Source: an uncultured Bacillota bacterium
GTDB taxonomy: Bacteria; Bacillota_I; Bacilli_A; RFN20; CAG-826
DNA: 39,509 bases
Reading direction: 5' to 3'
Assembly: GCA_937876465.1 (NCBI GenBank)
Contig: CALEHV010000042.1
Span: 1 to 39,509 of the forward strand
This document shows positions 1 to 9,058 of this stretch, piece by piece. Below the pieces are notes generated by a model that did not search any database, was not told the DNA's origin, and was given only the letters and a program-made list of their open reading frames with translations. A program made the translations under genes and the position numbers. Each line of letters begins with the position of its first letter. Position 1 is the first letter of the stretch.

Positions 1-54
1 ATATACAAAATCGATTTCGAAAATATAACTAAAATTAGTAAAGACGAAATTTAA
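1..54 (+). CDS. 3' end of an unidentified gene (partial)
   Basis: Frame 1 is open from the window edge and stops at TAA (52-54), giving the last 17 residues IYKIDFENITKISKDEI. A hairpin that looks like a terminator begins 4 bases after the stop, which supports a real gene end. The visible residues are too few to name a family. They show no zinc-ribbon cysteines, so nothing here ties the gene to the transposon-like hairpin downstream. Confidence 0.5.
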   Translation: MYKIDFENITKISKDEI

Positions 55-58
55 ATAC

Positions 59-93
59 AAGAAAAGGATAGATATAATCATCCTTTTCTTCTT
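59..93 (+). terminator. probable Rho-independent terminator
   Basis: An 11-bp perfect stem, AAGAAAAGGAT (59-69) with ATCCTTTTCTT (80-90), encloses a 10-nt loop and lies just after the stop at 54. The U-rich part is mostly inside the 3' arm (TTTTCTTCTT), so it is an imperfect terminator. The loop contains TATAAT, so a promoter overlap is also possible. Confidence 0.55.
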
Positions 94-112
94 GTGAATT
101 TTCTATTTTTTG

Positions 113-165
113 CAATTCATCTCACCACTTAGCAAGCTGAAGTGGGAGTCTTCTTGCTGTTTCCA
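113..165. mobile_element. IS200/IS605-like right-end hairpin (remnant)
   Basis: An imperfect hairpin (121-148) pairs CTC-A-CCACTTAGC with GCT-G-AAGTGGGAG. It is preceded by AATTCATCT-type sequence and followed by TCTTCTTGCTG. From memory, this arrangement resembles the end hairpins and omega-RNA scaffolds of Firmicutes IS200/IS605 tnpB elements. No tnpA or tnpB is visible here, so at most this is an isolated end or remnant. A plain terminator hairpin for the minus-strand small ORF is the alternative. Confidence 0.35.
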
Positions 166-196
166 ATAAAAACACTTTACGCAAATTTAAATTCTC

Positions 197-343
197 CTAA
201 GCTTCATCCCAATGTCTTTCGTATTTGTCATAAGGTTTATGAGCCTTCTTATACTCATAATCCAATTCCTCAATCATGTCTTGATCCGCTTTAGAAATTT
301 CTTTCGGTTTTTTAATTGGATTTCTCTCTTTTTTGTCTTCCAT
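197..343 (-). CDS. small charged hypothetical protein (48 aa)
   Basis: A 48-codon ORF runs from ATG (343) to TAG (197) on the minus strand. The product begins MEDKKERNPIKKPKEISKAD and continues as a very charged, probably helical peptide ending HWDEA. It has no Cys, no membrane segment and no known motif that I recognise. There is no Shine-Dalgarno site. CATAAT (350-355) ends 6 nt before the ATG, which fits the leaderless arrangement seen at several genes in this window. It fills most of an otherwise empty stretch upstream of addB. Coding status is plausible but unproven. Confidence 0.45.
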   Translation of the reverse strand: MEDKKERNPIKKPKEISKADQDMIEELDYEYKKAHKPYDKYERHWDEA

Positions 344-437
344 AATTATATTATGCAACCCGATTAACAAAAATTAAAGTTTTCAAAAAAATAAAGTAAA
401 TTTTAAAACTCGAAATACTTATATATGAAATGAAACG

Positions 438-450
438 TATAATGTATAAT
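438..450 (+). promoter_or_regulatory. candidate tandem -10 boxes for addB
   Basis: Two TATAAT hexamers (438-443 and 445-450) lie 29-41 nt upstream of the addB ATG. No convincing -35 box is at the right distance and no Shine-Dalgarno site precedes the ATG. Apart from these boxes I see nothing in 344-478. Confidence 0.4.
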
Positions 451-478
451 TAAATTAATATTTAAGTTAGACATATAA

Positions 479-3352
479 ATGAACATTTCGGAATTCAAAT
501 TTGATCAACACAAGAAAACAATCTTAATTGTTGATATTTTTGCTAATGGCAGAGCTATAGTGGAAAGATTAAATAAAGCTGGTGTTGGTTTAATTAATTT
601 TGAATACGAAACATTAAATTCTCTAGTTGAAAAAAGAACAAACGACTACATCTCGTCTAATGTAGATAATATCTTTGATATTAATAAACTAAAATTAAAG
701 GTTATTAAAGATAGTTATTGTTCGTTTATTTTAAGAAATATTATTTCTTCAGACCCTTCTTTGTTGCCGTTTGTCAAACAAACATCATATTCGTTAGCAA
801 CATTCTCTGAAATATTAAGAGTCATCAACATTATTAGAAAAGTTAATGTGGTGGACAAAGCAAATGAAAAGCTTTCTTGCTTAATTAACTTAGCAAATAT
901 TTTCGAACAAAGTCTAAAAGAAACCTCTTTAGATGGTTCGAATGGAGTGTACGATAGCGTTCGTTTATTAAAAGAATTTAAGGAATACTATGTCGATAAC
1001 TCAGAATATTACGTAGTAAAAGAATATTATGATAGACTTTTGCCATTAGAAAAACAGGTAGTTGATAAGTTTGTTAAGTCGCCTGATAGGCACATACAAA
1101 TCGCTTCTGATGTAGAAGTTAAACCAAATACATTTACTTCATACGGCAAGTTTAATGAAGTTCAAGGTGTTTTAGATAGAATTACGAATCACGATCTAAA
1201 CGATGTAACAATTTATTATTCCTCATCAATTTATGAAAATTATTTAAGAGCAGCTTTAAAAAACAGACATATTCCTTATAAATTTCAAAACGAAATATCT
1301 GCAGGTGATAACCAAATATATTGCTTGTTACAAGACATTATCTTGTGGGCAAATAACTCTTATCGTTTTTCCTTGTTTAAGAACATTTGTTCAAACCCTT
1401 TACTTAACTACAAAAAAAAGCTGAAAGACGGAACAAACGAGGACAGATTTGCTTTAAAAGAATTTGAAGAGCTTAAAAAGGCACATATTGATTATTCTTT
1501 AGAAAACTACAAAGTCTTCTGCGATAACTTAGATAATCCTGAGTATATAAACGCAATTAACGATTTGGCACATGATCCAATGGTTGTTTCAGAGTATTTC
1601 ATAGATTTTATTAAAGACTTGGTTGATATATTCACTAATATGAAAACAAATCCAGGCGATTTGCTGTTCGATTTAACAAAGTTAATTAATAAATATAGAG
1701 ATTTTGAACAAGATTCCAATGCAAATAAGAGTGTTATTTCATTCTTATATGATTATTCAAAAGTTCTTCCCCTTTATGGCAATGTAGATAATGAAAAAGA
1801 ATTATTTGATGTCGTTATTAAAGCTGTAGGAATGTTAACTGTTGAAGAAAAAGACGACATGTACTTCTCAAAGAGAGATGATGAAGAAAAGATAGACGTT
1901 TTAACTTCGTACGTTAATGTTTGTAAATTAAGCAAATCATTCGTTTTGGGACGAAAGATAAATTATTTTATCGGAATGTCGTTCAATGAGTTTATGGTCG
2001 ATTCTTTTGATTCGCCTGTCTTATCAGATGAGATTATCAACGAGCATTTAGATGACGGACATAACAACAAATACATTCTTAACAAGAATAATCAAATTCT
2101 TATGGATGAAAGTTTTAAACTTAGTTTAACAACCAAAGATAACGATTACGAAATCAATCTAGTGTCTTCCACATATGACACAGTTAATTTTGAGGAATCG
2201 TCTCCTTCAAACTTGTTTATGCAATATAGTAGACGTCCTGATAACGCTCCTAAATATGATTTTGTTTATAACGGAATAACTAAAAATGGTGCAGGACACG
2301 ACTTTGAAAGGTTCTGCAATGAATTAATCTTGCTTCATCCAGAACAAGGCCTTATCAAGGACGAGATTGATATAAATGGAAATATTATAAATAAAGCTAA
2401 GTTTTCTCCTCACTTAAATATCCAACATTATCGCAACGGAACTAAAGAAATAGTGAAGTATGTAAAATCATATTTAAGTCCGACTAGAATTCAAAATGCA
2501 TTCAAATGTCCTTATTCATTTGTTTATGCTTTATCTAATGTTTACTTTGAAGATGAATCTGATGGAGAAAAAGATTTATCTACTTGGCTACAAGCAAATG
2601 ATTTAGGAACGTTCTATCATTCTATATTTGAAGAATATGCAAATAAATACCTTATAGGTAAAGATAGTTATGAATCAGATCATACATTATTTGAAAGCAT
2701 TTTTGATAAACATGCAGCAATTTATTTGAAGGTGTTTGGAAAACAAAATCAATTTGAAGCGACAAGGGAAGTTCTTTTAGAAAATACCATTAATGTTTTA
2801 GATGAAACGATATCCGATTTAGATAATTCAGGCTTTAAAGTGATGGCTAATGAACTTAATTGCACATCTAAGCCTTTAACAATCGCTGTAGAAGATAACA
2901 AAGAAGTAGAGTTTGTTCTACACGGTAAATTAGATCGTGTTGATGTTTTAAAAGACGAAGATGGAGAGACATATCGAATCATCGATTATAAGAGCTGTTC
3001 AAAGGCTTCTATTGAACAGAAAGTTAAGTCCAATACTTATTTACAACACTTGATATATCCATATTTGCTTCAAGCTTATTTGGGTAAAGAGTTAAAAAAT
3101 AATGTTAAGTTTTCGTATGTATCAATCGCTGATAATGGTGTTACCGTTGATTTTGAAGTTGATACCTCAAATTATGAAAGTTTATTGGATATTGCAAAGA
3201 AATTATTTGATATAGGTTCTACTTTGGACAAAGAGCAGAAGGTTTATTCTTCTGATGAACCATGTAAATACTGCAAATTAAATGATATTTGTTTTTTACA
3301 TTTAAAAGGTAAGAAGCCGGAAAAGAAAGAGAAAGGCAAAAAAGATGAGTGA
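479..3352 (+). CDS. addB: AddB, nuclease subunit of the AddAB helicase-nuclease
   Basis: AddB pairs with AddA to resect double-strand breaks for RecA-dependent repair. The C-terminus has the RecB-type PD-(D/E)XK nuclease: GKLDRVD near residue 815 and IIDYKS with K838. Four cysteines fit the AddB iron-sulfur site: C677 (in NAFKCPYSF), then C929-x2-C932-x5-C938. The 957-aa length is shorter than the approximately 1160 aa of Bacillus subtilis AddB, and I see no P-loop near the N-terminus, where that protein has one. The helicase-like half is strongly diverged and may serve only as scaffold or chi reader. The gene overlaps addA by 8 bases, in the usual addB-addA order. No Shine-Dalgarno site precedes the ATG. 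Confidence 0.9.
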   Translation: MNISEFKFDQHKKTILIVDIFANGRAIVERLNKAGVGLINFEYETLNSLVEKRTNDYISSNVDNIFDINKLKLKVIKDSYCSFILRNIISSDPSLLPFVKQTSYSLATFSEILRVINIIRKVNVVDKANEKLSCLINLANIFEQSLKETSLDGSNGVYDSVRLLKEFKEYYVDNSEYYVVKEYYDRLLPLEKQVVDKFVKSPDRHIQIASDVEVKPNTFTSYGKFNEVQGVLDRITNHDLNDVTIYYSSSIYENYLRAALKNRHIPYKFQNEISAGDNQIYCLLQDIILWANNSYRFSLFKNICSNPLLNYKKKLKDGTNEDRFALKEFEELKKAHIDYSLENYKVFCDNLDNPEYINAINDLAHDPMVVSEYFIDFIKDLVDIFTNMKTNPGDLLFDLTKLINKYRDFEQDSNANKSVISFLYDYSKVLPLYGNVDNEKELFDVVIKAVGMLTVEEKDDMYFSKRDDEEKIDVLTSYVNVCKLSKSFVLGRKINYFIGMSFNEFMVDSFDSPVLSDEIINEHLDDGHNNKYILNKNNQILMDESFKLSLTTKDNDYEINLVSSTYDTVNFEESSPSNLFMQYSRRPDNAPKYDFVYNGITKNGAGHDFERFCNELILLHPEQGLIKDEIDINGNIINKAKFSPHLNIQHYRNGTKEIVKYVKSYLSPTRIQNAFKCPYSFVYALSNVYFEDESDGEKDLSTWLQANDLGTFYHSIFEEYANKYLIGKDSYESDHTLFESIFDKHAAIYLKVFGKQNQFEATREVLLENTINVLDETISDLDNSGFKVMANELNCTSKPLTIAVEDNKEVEFVLHGKLDRVDVLKDEDGETYRIIDYKSCSKASIEQKVKSNTYLQHLIYPYLLQAYLGKELKNNVKFSYVSIADNGVTVDFEVDTSNYESLLDIAKKLFDIGSTLDKEQKVYSSDEPCKYCKLNDICFLHLKGKKPEKKEKGKKDE

Positions 3353-6300
3353 TAAATTTGATGAAGAATTAAAGTATCGTCAAATTATTGGTGGAAAATT
3401 CACTAATCGTTTTATTGTAGCTGGTGCAGGTGCTGGCAAAACTAAAACGATTGTTGATTCCATTATTTTCTCTTTGACTACGGATGTTAAAGAAGATAGA
3501 GTTTTGCCTTCTGAAGTTGTTGCTATTACTTTTACAAATAAAGCAGCTGCCGAATTGCGTACAAGAATTTTCGCTAAACTCAACGAATTCGTAGATAAAG
3601 AAAAAGATCCAGAAAAGTTAAAAGAATTGGTGGTAATAAGAGATAATCTTTCGACCATGCATATTTCAACAATTCACTCATTTTGTTTAAGATTGCTCAA
3701 AGAGCAAGCCTTCCTTGCAGACTTACCAATCGATATGCAAATAGTCATGGACAATGACTTAAACGTTAGATACAAGGATTTCTATGATGATTGGTGTATC
3801 GATAACCCAGATAAGTATTATGATGGAGCAGCAAGAATAGGCTTTTTATACTGCTACGATGAAATGCTATTTAATATGTTCAAAGAAACAGCAGAGCTTA
3901 GTGAGGATTTAGTCTTTGCTACAACTGGTGATGAAAAGCAGTATAAAGATAGAACAGTCAAATATTATTGCGATAAATATAATGAACTAGTTACTTATTT
4001 CTTTAACGCTTACGTTAGAACTGTAAACGAGACATTTAATACGAACTATAAAGACTTCAGCGAAGTTCTCAACTTTGCTGACGACAATTTTAATCCTTTA
4101 ATTGCTGATAAAGTTAAATACTTATATACATTTGTTAAATGCACAAACCCAAATAAATTTGATGGATGTAAAAAGGCATTCAATGAATTTTTTGATGTAA
4201 AAAACGGAAAAATCAGACCTGCCATACATGGCTCCAAGAAGACAATAAGATACAATGGATACGCCTTAGGTAACGAAGAGAAAAAAGAGTTTGATTTAAA
4301 TGTAATTTCTAATTGGGCAAAACTTAGCGATTATGTTGCCTTATTAGAGGATTATGAATTGTTCGTAAATTATTGTATTTATAATGTTGCGCAACAACTT
4401 AGAGAATCATATATTGCTTATAGCAATTCTAAAGAATCTTCCAGTAAAATTACTCAAGATAAGATTCTTGAACAAGCATCGAATTTAATTAACAAAAATC
4501 CTGAAGCTAAGAAATATTTTATAAATAAATTTAAGCACATTTACGTTGACGAATTCCAAGATACTGATAAAGTCCAAAAAGACTTAATCTTTGGACTATT
4601 TACTGACGAAAAGACAGGAAAATTATTTGATAACTGTTTATTTATGGTTGGTGATCCAAAGCAATCAATATATTCCTTTAGAGGAGGAGATCTCAAAGTT
4701 TATAACGAAGCTAGAGAAACTTTAACTTCTCAAGGAACAAAACCAGATATCTTTGAAATTAATTTTAGAAGTAACAAAGCACTTATTGATGAAGTTAACA
4801 GAACTTTTGAAGACAAGTTTAAAGATCCAAACTTTAATCCTTCATTCGAAGTTAACTACGACAAAATGTCGCACAATAAAAATGCTGATGAAGTTAAAGG
4901 AATAACAGGAAACGAAAAGATATTAAAAGGTTTCTATTCAATATCCCCTCAATTTATTGAAACCGAAGTTTCTTCTAGTGCTAAAGATAATTTTGCAATG
5001 CTTGCTGAAGTCATTGACTTCATTAAAAAGAATTATAAGATTGAGCGTTTAATAAAGGGCGATAAACCATGTAGAATTATTGATTCAATTAAAGACAGCG
5101 ATTTCTTAGTTTTAACAAAAGCTAAAACAAGAATAAATGAATATGCTAGAGAGCTCAAAAAACATGGCATTCCTGTAACAATGTCAGGCTTACTAGATTT
5201 TGCCAACGAAAAAGCCTATTCGCGCTTAAAAGCTTTAATTAACTTTATTGCTAGCCCAAATGATCAAGTTGCTCAATATGGCGCACTTGAAGTTTTAAAT
5301 AATAAATATGCTGTTAACGGATTTGAAGAGCAATTAAAAGCGGCAGATATCTTAAATTCATTATATGAAGTCACAAAAGATATGAATTCGATAGAGGTTC
5401 TTGAATATTTATGTGAACATCCTGAATATGTTTTAGATGCGCATCAGGAAAACTATGAAATGGTCAATTATCAATCACGTTTACATCAATTACTTGAAAC
5501 TGTTTTAGAGCAACAATTAACAAGTAAAGTTGGTCTTGCTGATTTATTAGATAATTACATAAATGTCAGCGAACAAGAAAGAGAACTTGTTATTGATGAA
5601 GCGGAGAATCCAGTTAGATTTATGAACTTCCATAAGTCCAAAGGACTTGAAGGTAAAATTGTTATCATTGAAGACCGCAGAGATAATAGTGTTGGAGAAG
5701 ACGAAGTGACATCTTACAAAGAAACTATTGATAGTAATCCAGTCCTTTATCCTTTGTCGCATGCTGGAGATTATAGTCGAATTAAATATCGTTCGTTCAA
5801 ATCTGGAAGTGAACAATACGAAAAAGAGTGCAAACGTCAAGTTGAAGAAAAACTTAGATTGGAATACGTTGCTTTAACAAGAGCAGAAGAAGCTGTGGTT
5901 TTTATGCCTTGTATATCAGTCAATACTTCATTTAATAATTATTCAGATTTAAATGAACGTGTTAAACCTTTAGGTTTCGTTCCTTCAGAATCAAAAGAAT
6001 CGAAGCCTTCTAAAGAAAACGAAATTAAAGATTTTAGAACTGATGAAAAGAAATTTGAAGGATATTCTACTAGAACAAATGCGGTTGTTAATCCTTCGTT
6101 GATTGAAGGCGAATCCGATAATGAAATTATTGATAACCAATATTTATTAACTCGTGTTGATAACAGATTTGGCAATATCATGCATAGAGTTTTTGAATTA
6201 AATATCATTTCAAGATGGAACAAAGTTCCATGCCAAAACAAATTTATTATTAATAAAGCAATTTATGAGTATTTTGATGACGCTAGATTTATAAATCTAA

Positions 6301-6719
6301 AAGATTTGTCTTCTGATTTAAATAAGTTGCTTGATGAATTCAACAAAGACCCATTTATTCTTGATTGTTTAAATAATGCAGTGAACGTTTATACCGAATT
6401 ACCATTTACTGTTAATGCATTTAAGAATGAAATAGTTGGCTCTAATTTAATTAAGCAACTTAACGAGAAGTTTAAAGGTATTGATTCCTTCTCTTTTAAT
6501 GGACGTATCGATTTACTATTCGAACTCAAAAACGGTAAATATGTAATTATCGACTACAAGTCAGACAAGTTACGTAAAAATATGGAAGATCATTTGCAAA
6601 AGAAATATTCTTCTCAACAAGAGCTTTATATGTTTGCTCTTTCAAAAATTAAAGGTTGTAAGATAGATGACATATCTTATAAGCTTTATTATATAAATAA
6701 AAGTGCATTAGATAAATAA
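3345..6719 (+). CDS. addA: AddA, helicase-nuclease subunit of AddAB
   Basis: This is an SF1A UvrD-like helicase fused to a RecB-type nuclease, 1124 aa. In order: Walker A AGAGAGKT with K32, motif Ia AITFTNKAA, motif II VDEFQDTD near residue 402, motif III VGDPKQSIYSFRGGD near 435, a late helicase motif FHKSKGLE near 764, motif VI YVALTRAEEAV near 840, and the C-terminal nuclease with GRIDLL and IIDYKSDK near 1067. All catalytic residues expected for ATPase and nuclease are present. It overlaps the 3' end of addB, so the subunits are probably translationally coupled. It is the likely sole translocating motor of the complex, because AddB here lacks a P-loop. Confidence 0.95.
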   Translation: MSDKFDEELKYRQIIGGKFTNRFIVAGAGAGKTKTIVDSIIFSLTTDVKEDRVLPSEVVAITFTNKAAAELRTRIFAKLNEFVDKEKDPEKLKELVVIRDNLSTMHISTIHSFCLRLLKEQAFLADLPIDMQIVMDNDLNVRYKDFYDDWCIDNPDKYYDGAARIGFLYCYDEMLFNMFKETAELSEDLVFATTGDEKQYKDRTVKYYCDKYNELVTYFFNAYVRTVNETFNTNYKDFSEVLNFADDNFNPLIADKVKYLYTFVKCTNPNKFDGCKKAFNEFFDVKNGKIRPAIHGSKKTIRYNGYALGNEEKKEFDLNVISNWAKLSDYVALLEDYELFVNYCIYNVAQQLRESYIAYSNSKESSSKITQDKILEQASNLINKNPEAKKYFINKFKHIYVDEFQDTDKVQKDLIFGLFTDEKTGKLFDNCLFMVGDPKQSIYSFRGGDLKVYNEARETLTSQGTKPDIFEINFRSNKALIDEVNRTFEDKFKDPNFNPSFEVNYDKMSHNKNADEVKGITGNEKILKGFYSISPQFIETEVSSSAKDNFAMLAEVIDFIKKNYKIERLIKGDKPCRIIDSIKDSDFLVLTKAKTRINEYARELKKHGIPVTMSGLLDFANEKAYSRLKALINFIASPNDQVAQYGALEVLNNKYAVNGFEEQLKAADILNSLYEVTKDMNSIEVLEYLCEHPEYVLDAHQENYEMVNYQSRLHQLLETVLEQQLTSKVGLADLLDNYINVSEQERELVIDEAENPVRFMNFHKSKGLEGKIVIIEDRRDNSVGEDEVTSYKETIDSNPVLYPLSHAGDYSRIKYRSFKSGSEQYEKECKRQVEEKLRLEYVALTRAEEAVVFMPCISVNTSFNNYSDLNERVKPLGFVPSESKESKPSKENEIKDFRTDEKKFEGYSTRTNAVVNPSLIEGESDNEIIDNQYLLTRVDNRFGNIMHRVFELNIISRWNKVPCQNKFIINKAIYEYFDDARFINLKDLSSDLNKLLDEFNKDPFILDCLNNAVNVYTELPFTVNAFKNEIVGSNLIKQLNEKFKGIDSFSFNGRIDLLFELKNGKYVIIDYKSDKLRKNMEDHLQKKYSSQQELYMFALSKIKGCKIDDISYKLYYINKSALDK

Positions 6720-6750
6720 TGTGTGTAATATATAATTAGCGAGGTAATTT

Positions 6751-7980
6751 ATGGATATTTTAATTATTGTTTTACTTAGTTTAGTTCTTGTCTTAGGCAT
6801 AGTTCTTTTAATCGTTTTGCTTAAGAAGAAGAACACAGTTACTGGCCCAATTGAAACCGATAATAAGGATTTATGGGAACTTTCAAAGCAAATTCAAGAT
6901 ATCAAAAAAGACATTAATAATGACATTAAGCTCGTTATTAAGGATGAAGTTATTGCTCTTTCAAACCAAAACAGTAAAGCTAATGAACAAAATAATGAAA
7001 AATTAGAAAGATTCCAAAACAATATTTCAAAATCAATTAATGAACGTTTCGATGCTTTAAACAAACAAATGGATACAAAATTGAACGAAATGAATAAGAA
7101 GGTCGATGATAAACTTCAAGAAGGTTTTAAAGGCACAACCGAAACGATTGCTCAAGTCAGAGAAAGACTCCAAGCAATTGATGATGCTCAAAAGAATCTT
7201 GAGGGTTTATCTAAGGATGTTGTTTCTTTGAAACAAGTTCTTGAAGGAAACCAAACTCGCGGACAGTATGGCGAATATCAATTAGAAATGGTTCTTCATA
7301 ATGTTTTTGGAGATACAGAAGGATGCTATGAGCTTCAACACACCATGAAAAAAGTTAAAGATGGTGATGATGTTAGGGCTGACGCAGCCGTTTTTATGCC
7401 TGCTCCAAACAATATGATTTGTATCGACTCAAAATTCCCATTTGCTACTTATGAAAAATTGTTTGATGCAAAAGATGAAGAAAAAGAAGAACTTTTAAAA
7501 CAATTTAAAGCCGATGTTAAAAAACATATTACTGCAATTAAAGAGAAATATATTGTTGAAGGAAAAACCGCTCCTGAAGCAATGATGTTTATTCCAAACG
7601 ATGGCGTGTTCGCATTTATTCATCATAATTGCCAAGATGTGGTGGAATACGCAAGAGAAAAACGCGTTATTATTGCTTCTCCTAGTACCCTTCCTCCAAT
7701 GCTTGTAACCATTAATATGGTTAAGATAGAAACAAAACGTGCAGAAAATGCTAGAGAAATTTCTCTCATCATTCAAAAATTATCTAAAGACTTTGAAATG
7801 TTTGATCGTGAATGGGGAGCATTCTCTAAATCACTTGAAAATGTAACTAAAAAACGTGAAGACTTTGACAAGAGAGTTACAAGACTTACAGGTAAATTTA
7901 GTTCAATTAAAACGAGTGATATAGCACCTGAAGAGATTGAGGAAGAAGATAAACCTCAAATTGAAGATATAGAATTTTAA
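6751..7980 (+). CDS. rmuC: RmuC family DNA recombination protein
   Basis: The protein is 409 aa. It has one N-terminal membrane segment (residues about 3-24), then a long Gln/Asn/Lys-rich coiled coil (about 38-165), then the conserved RmuC core: GQYGEYQLE, CIDSKFPFATYEKL, AMMFIPNDGVFAFIHH and IIASPSTLPPML. RmuC proteins limit DNA rearrangements and their core resembles restriction-endonuclease folds; the biochemical activity is not settled. The Shine-Dalgarno site GCGAGG lies 7 nt before the ATG. The gene starts 31 nt after addA, so it is probably co-transcribed with it, though TATAAT at 6731-6736 could add a local start. A hairpin terminator follows. Confidence 0.92.
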   Translation: MDILIIVLLSLVLVLGIVLLIVLLKKKNTVTGPIETDNKDLWELSKQIQDIKKDINNDIKLVIKDEVIALSNQNSKANEQNNEKLERFQNNISKSINERFDALNKQMDTKLNEMNKKVDDKLQEGFKGTTETIAQVRERLQAIDDAQKNLEGLSKDVVSLKQVLEGNQTRGQYGEYQLEMVLHNVFGDTEGCYELQHTMKKVKDGDDVRADAAVFMPAPNNMICIDSKFPFATYEKLFDAKDEEKEELLKQFKADVKKHITAIKEKYIVEGKTAPEAMMFIPNDGVFAFIHHNCQDVVEYAREKRVIIASPSTLPPMLVTINMVKIETKRAENAREISLIIQKLSKDFEMFDREWGAFSKSLENVTKKREDFDKRVTRLTGKFSSIKTSDIAPEEIEEEDKPQIEDIEF

Positions 7981-7985
7981 AAATG

Positions 7986-8019
7986 AAAGCTGGCCTTGAA
8001 TGACCAGCTTTGTTTTTTT
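7986..8019. terminator. bidirectional terminator between rmuC and plsC
   Basis: The stem AAAGCTGGCC (7986-7995) with GACCAGCTTT (8002-8011) is followed by GTTTTTTT. On the minus strand it is followed by a T-rich stretch. It serves the convergent rmuC and acyltransferase genes; the latter's stop codon is at 8018-8020. Confidence 0.85.
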
Positions 8020-8959
8020 ACAATGTTGGAAGAGTGTATTCGTAATACGAATATCTTTTCTTTAATTCCTCGTTTTCTTCAACAGATTTGATTCCAACTA
8101 ATTTCATAACTGCTAATTGAACTCTGTCTCTCAAATCAATAATTTGATCATGTTTATTCAATTGAGGATTTGGATAAAGAGGTTCACCTATTGCAATACA
8201 AGTTTTTGGCTGTTTTGAGAATAATGCGGATATTCCGGTACGCTTTCTGAATGATGAGCCTAACGGAAGGATAGGCTTTCCTTCTTCTACAGCAAGTTTG
8301 AATGTGCCGTCTTTAAATTCTCTAATTGGTACATAGAAAGGCCAGCAAGCAGCCTCAGGAAATATGTGTAACCATTTCTTCTCTCTTAAAACATTTCTCA
8401 TAGCTTCCATTGAATAATAAATGCCGCGCATAGAATCTCTTGGAAGAGGTATGCCCCCAGCAACCCTGAATGCACTTCCGGAAGTAGATTCAGCGCCTTC
8501 TTTCCAAATAGGAAATTCGTTCCACTTTGGATAAAGCGCATGCATGATAGAAATGCTATCCAAATCATACGTATGATTGCAAACAGTTATAAATCCATTT
8601 TTTAACTCTTTCTTATGCTTTCTATAGTTAGATTTGCCTTTAATAATAAGCCCATACATAACTGGTTCAACAAATCCTGCAAACCAGGAAAGAACAAACA
8701 CTCTAACTAAAAATCTCCATATTTTTCTCAGGCCTTTGTTATATCTCCAATCAAAATCTTTATCGTAAACGAAATCGTACTTCTTTTTTGAGGCATGTAT
8801 GTGCCCATCTTCAACATTAGGATATTCTTTTCTAACTTCAGAGAAATATGGGGTTGGTTGATAATTTCTTGTAGCAAACTTAAAGCAAATATTGATAAGT
8901 ATTCCTATTAAAATTATTCCGCCGATAACAATTAATACAATTAACCAAGGTTCTAGCAT
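8018..8959 (-). CDS. 1-acyl-sn-glycerol-3-phosphate acyltransferase (PlsC-like)
   Basis: This is a membrane acyltransferase that probably adds the second acyl chain to lysophosphatidic acid in phospholipid synthesis. Visible motifs are the catalytic NHTYDLD (H129-x4-D134), GGIPLPRDS (168-176) and FPEAACWP (200-207). The usual FPEG is FPEA here. An N-terminal membrane segment spans about 6-28, and a second hydrophobic stretch is at about 84-105. At 313 aa it is longer than the roughly 200-250 aa typical of PlsC because of the N-terminal extension. It has no Shine-Dalgarno site. TATAAT ends 8 nt before the ATG with TTGTCT 18 bp upstream, suggesting a nearly leaderless mRNA. The exact acceptor cannot be read from sequence. 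Confidence 0.85.
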   Translation of the reverse strand: MLEPWLIVLIVIGGIILIGILINICFKFATRNYQPTPYFSEVRKEYPNVEDGHIHASKKKYDFVYDKDFDWRYNKGLRKIWRFLVRVFVLSWFAGFVEPVMYGLIIKGKSNYRKHKKELKNGFITVCNHTYDLDSISIMHALYPKWNEFPIWKEGAESTSGSAFRVAGGIPLPRDSMRGIYYSMEAMRNVLREKKWLHIFPEAACWPFYVPIREFKDGTFKLAVEEGKPILPLGSSFRKRTGISALFSKQPKTCIAIGEPLYPNPQLNKHDQIIDLRDRVQLAVMKLVGIKSVEENEELKKRYSYYEYTLPTL

Positions 8960-8967
8960 ACGAAAAT

Positions 8968-8997
8968 ATTATATTTTGTTATCGATACCTAAGACAA
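8968..8997 (-). promoter_or_regulatory. promoter of the PlsC-like gene
   Basis: On the minus strand, TTGTCT (8992-8997) is followed by 18 bp and TATAAT (8968-8973). The -10 ends 8 nt before the ATG at 8959, so the 5' UTR would be about 1-2 nt. Confidence 0.65.
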
Positions 8998-9022
8998 ATA
9001 TTAAATAATATTTTTCGCTAGT

Positions 9023-9052
9023 TTGACTCAGAATGAAAAGTTAATTTATAAT
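9023..9052 (+). promoter_or_regulatory. promoter of the phosphopantetheinyl transferase gene (leaderless)
   Basis: TTGACT (9023-9028), 18 bp, then TATAAT (9047-9052). Only 6 nt separate the -10 from the GTG at 9059, placing the transcription start on the start codon. Confidence 0.75.
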
Positions 9053-9058
9053 TAAACC

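Noticed and set aside
5547..5840. Antisense ORF of 97 codons inside addA
   Set aside because: It lies opposite strongly conserved helicase coding sequence, has no start signals and looks like a reverse-complement shadow.
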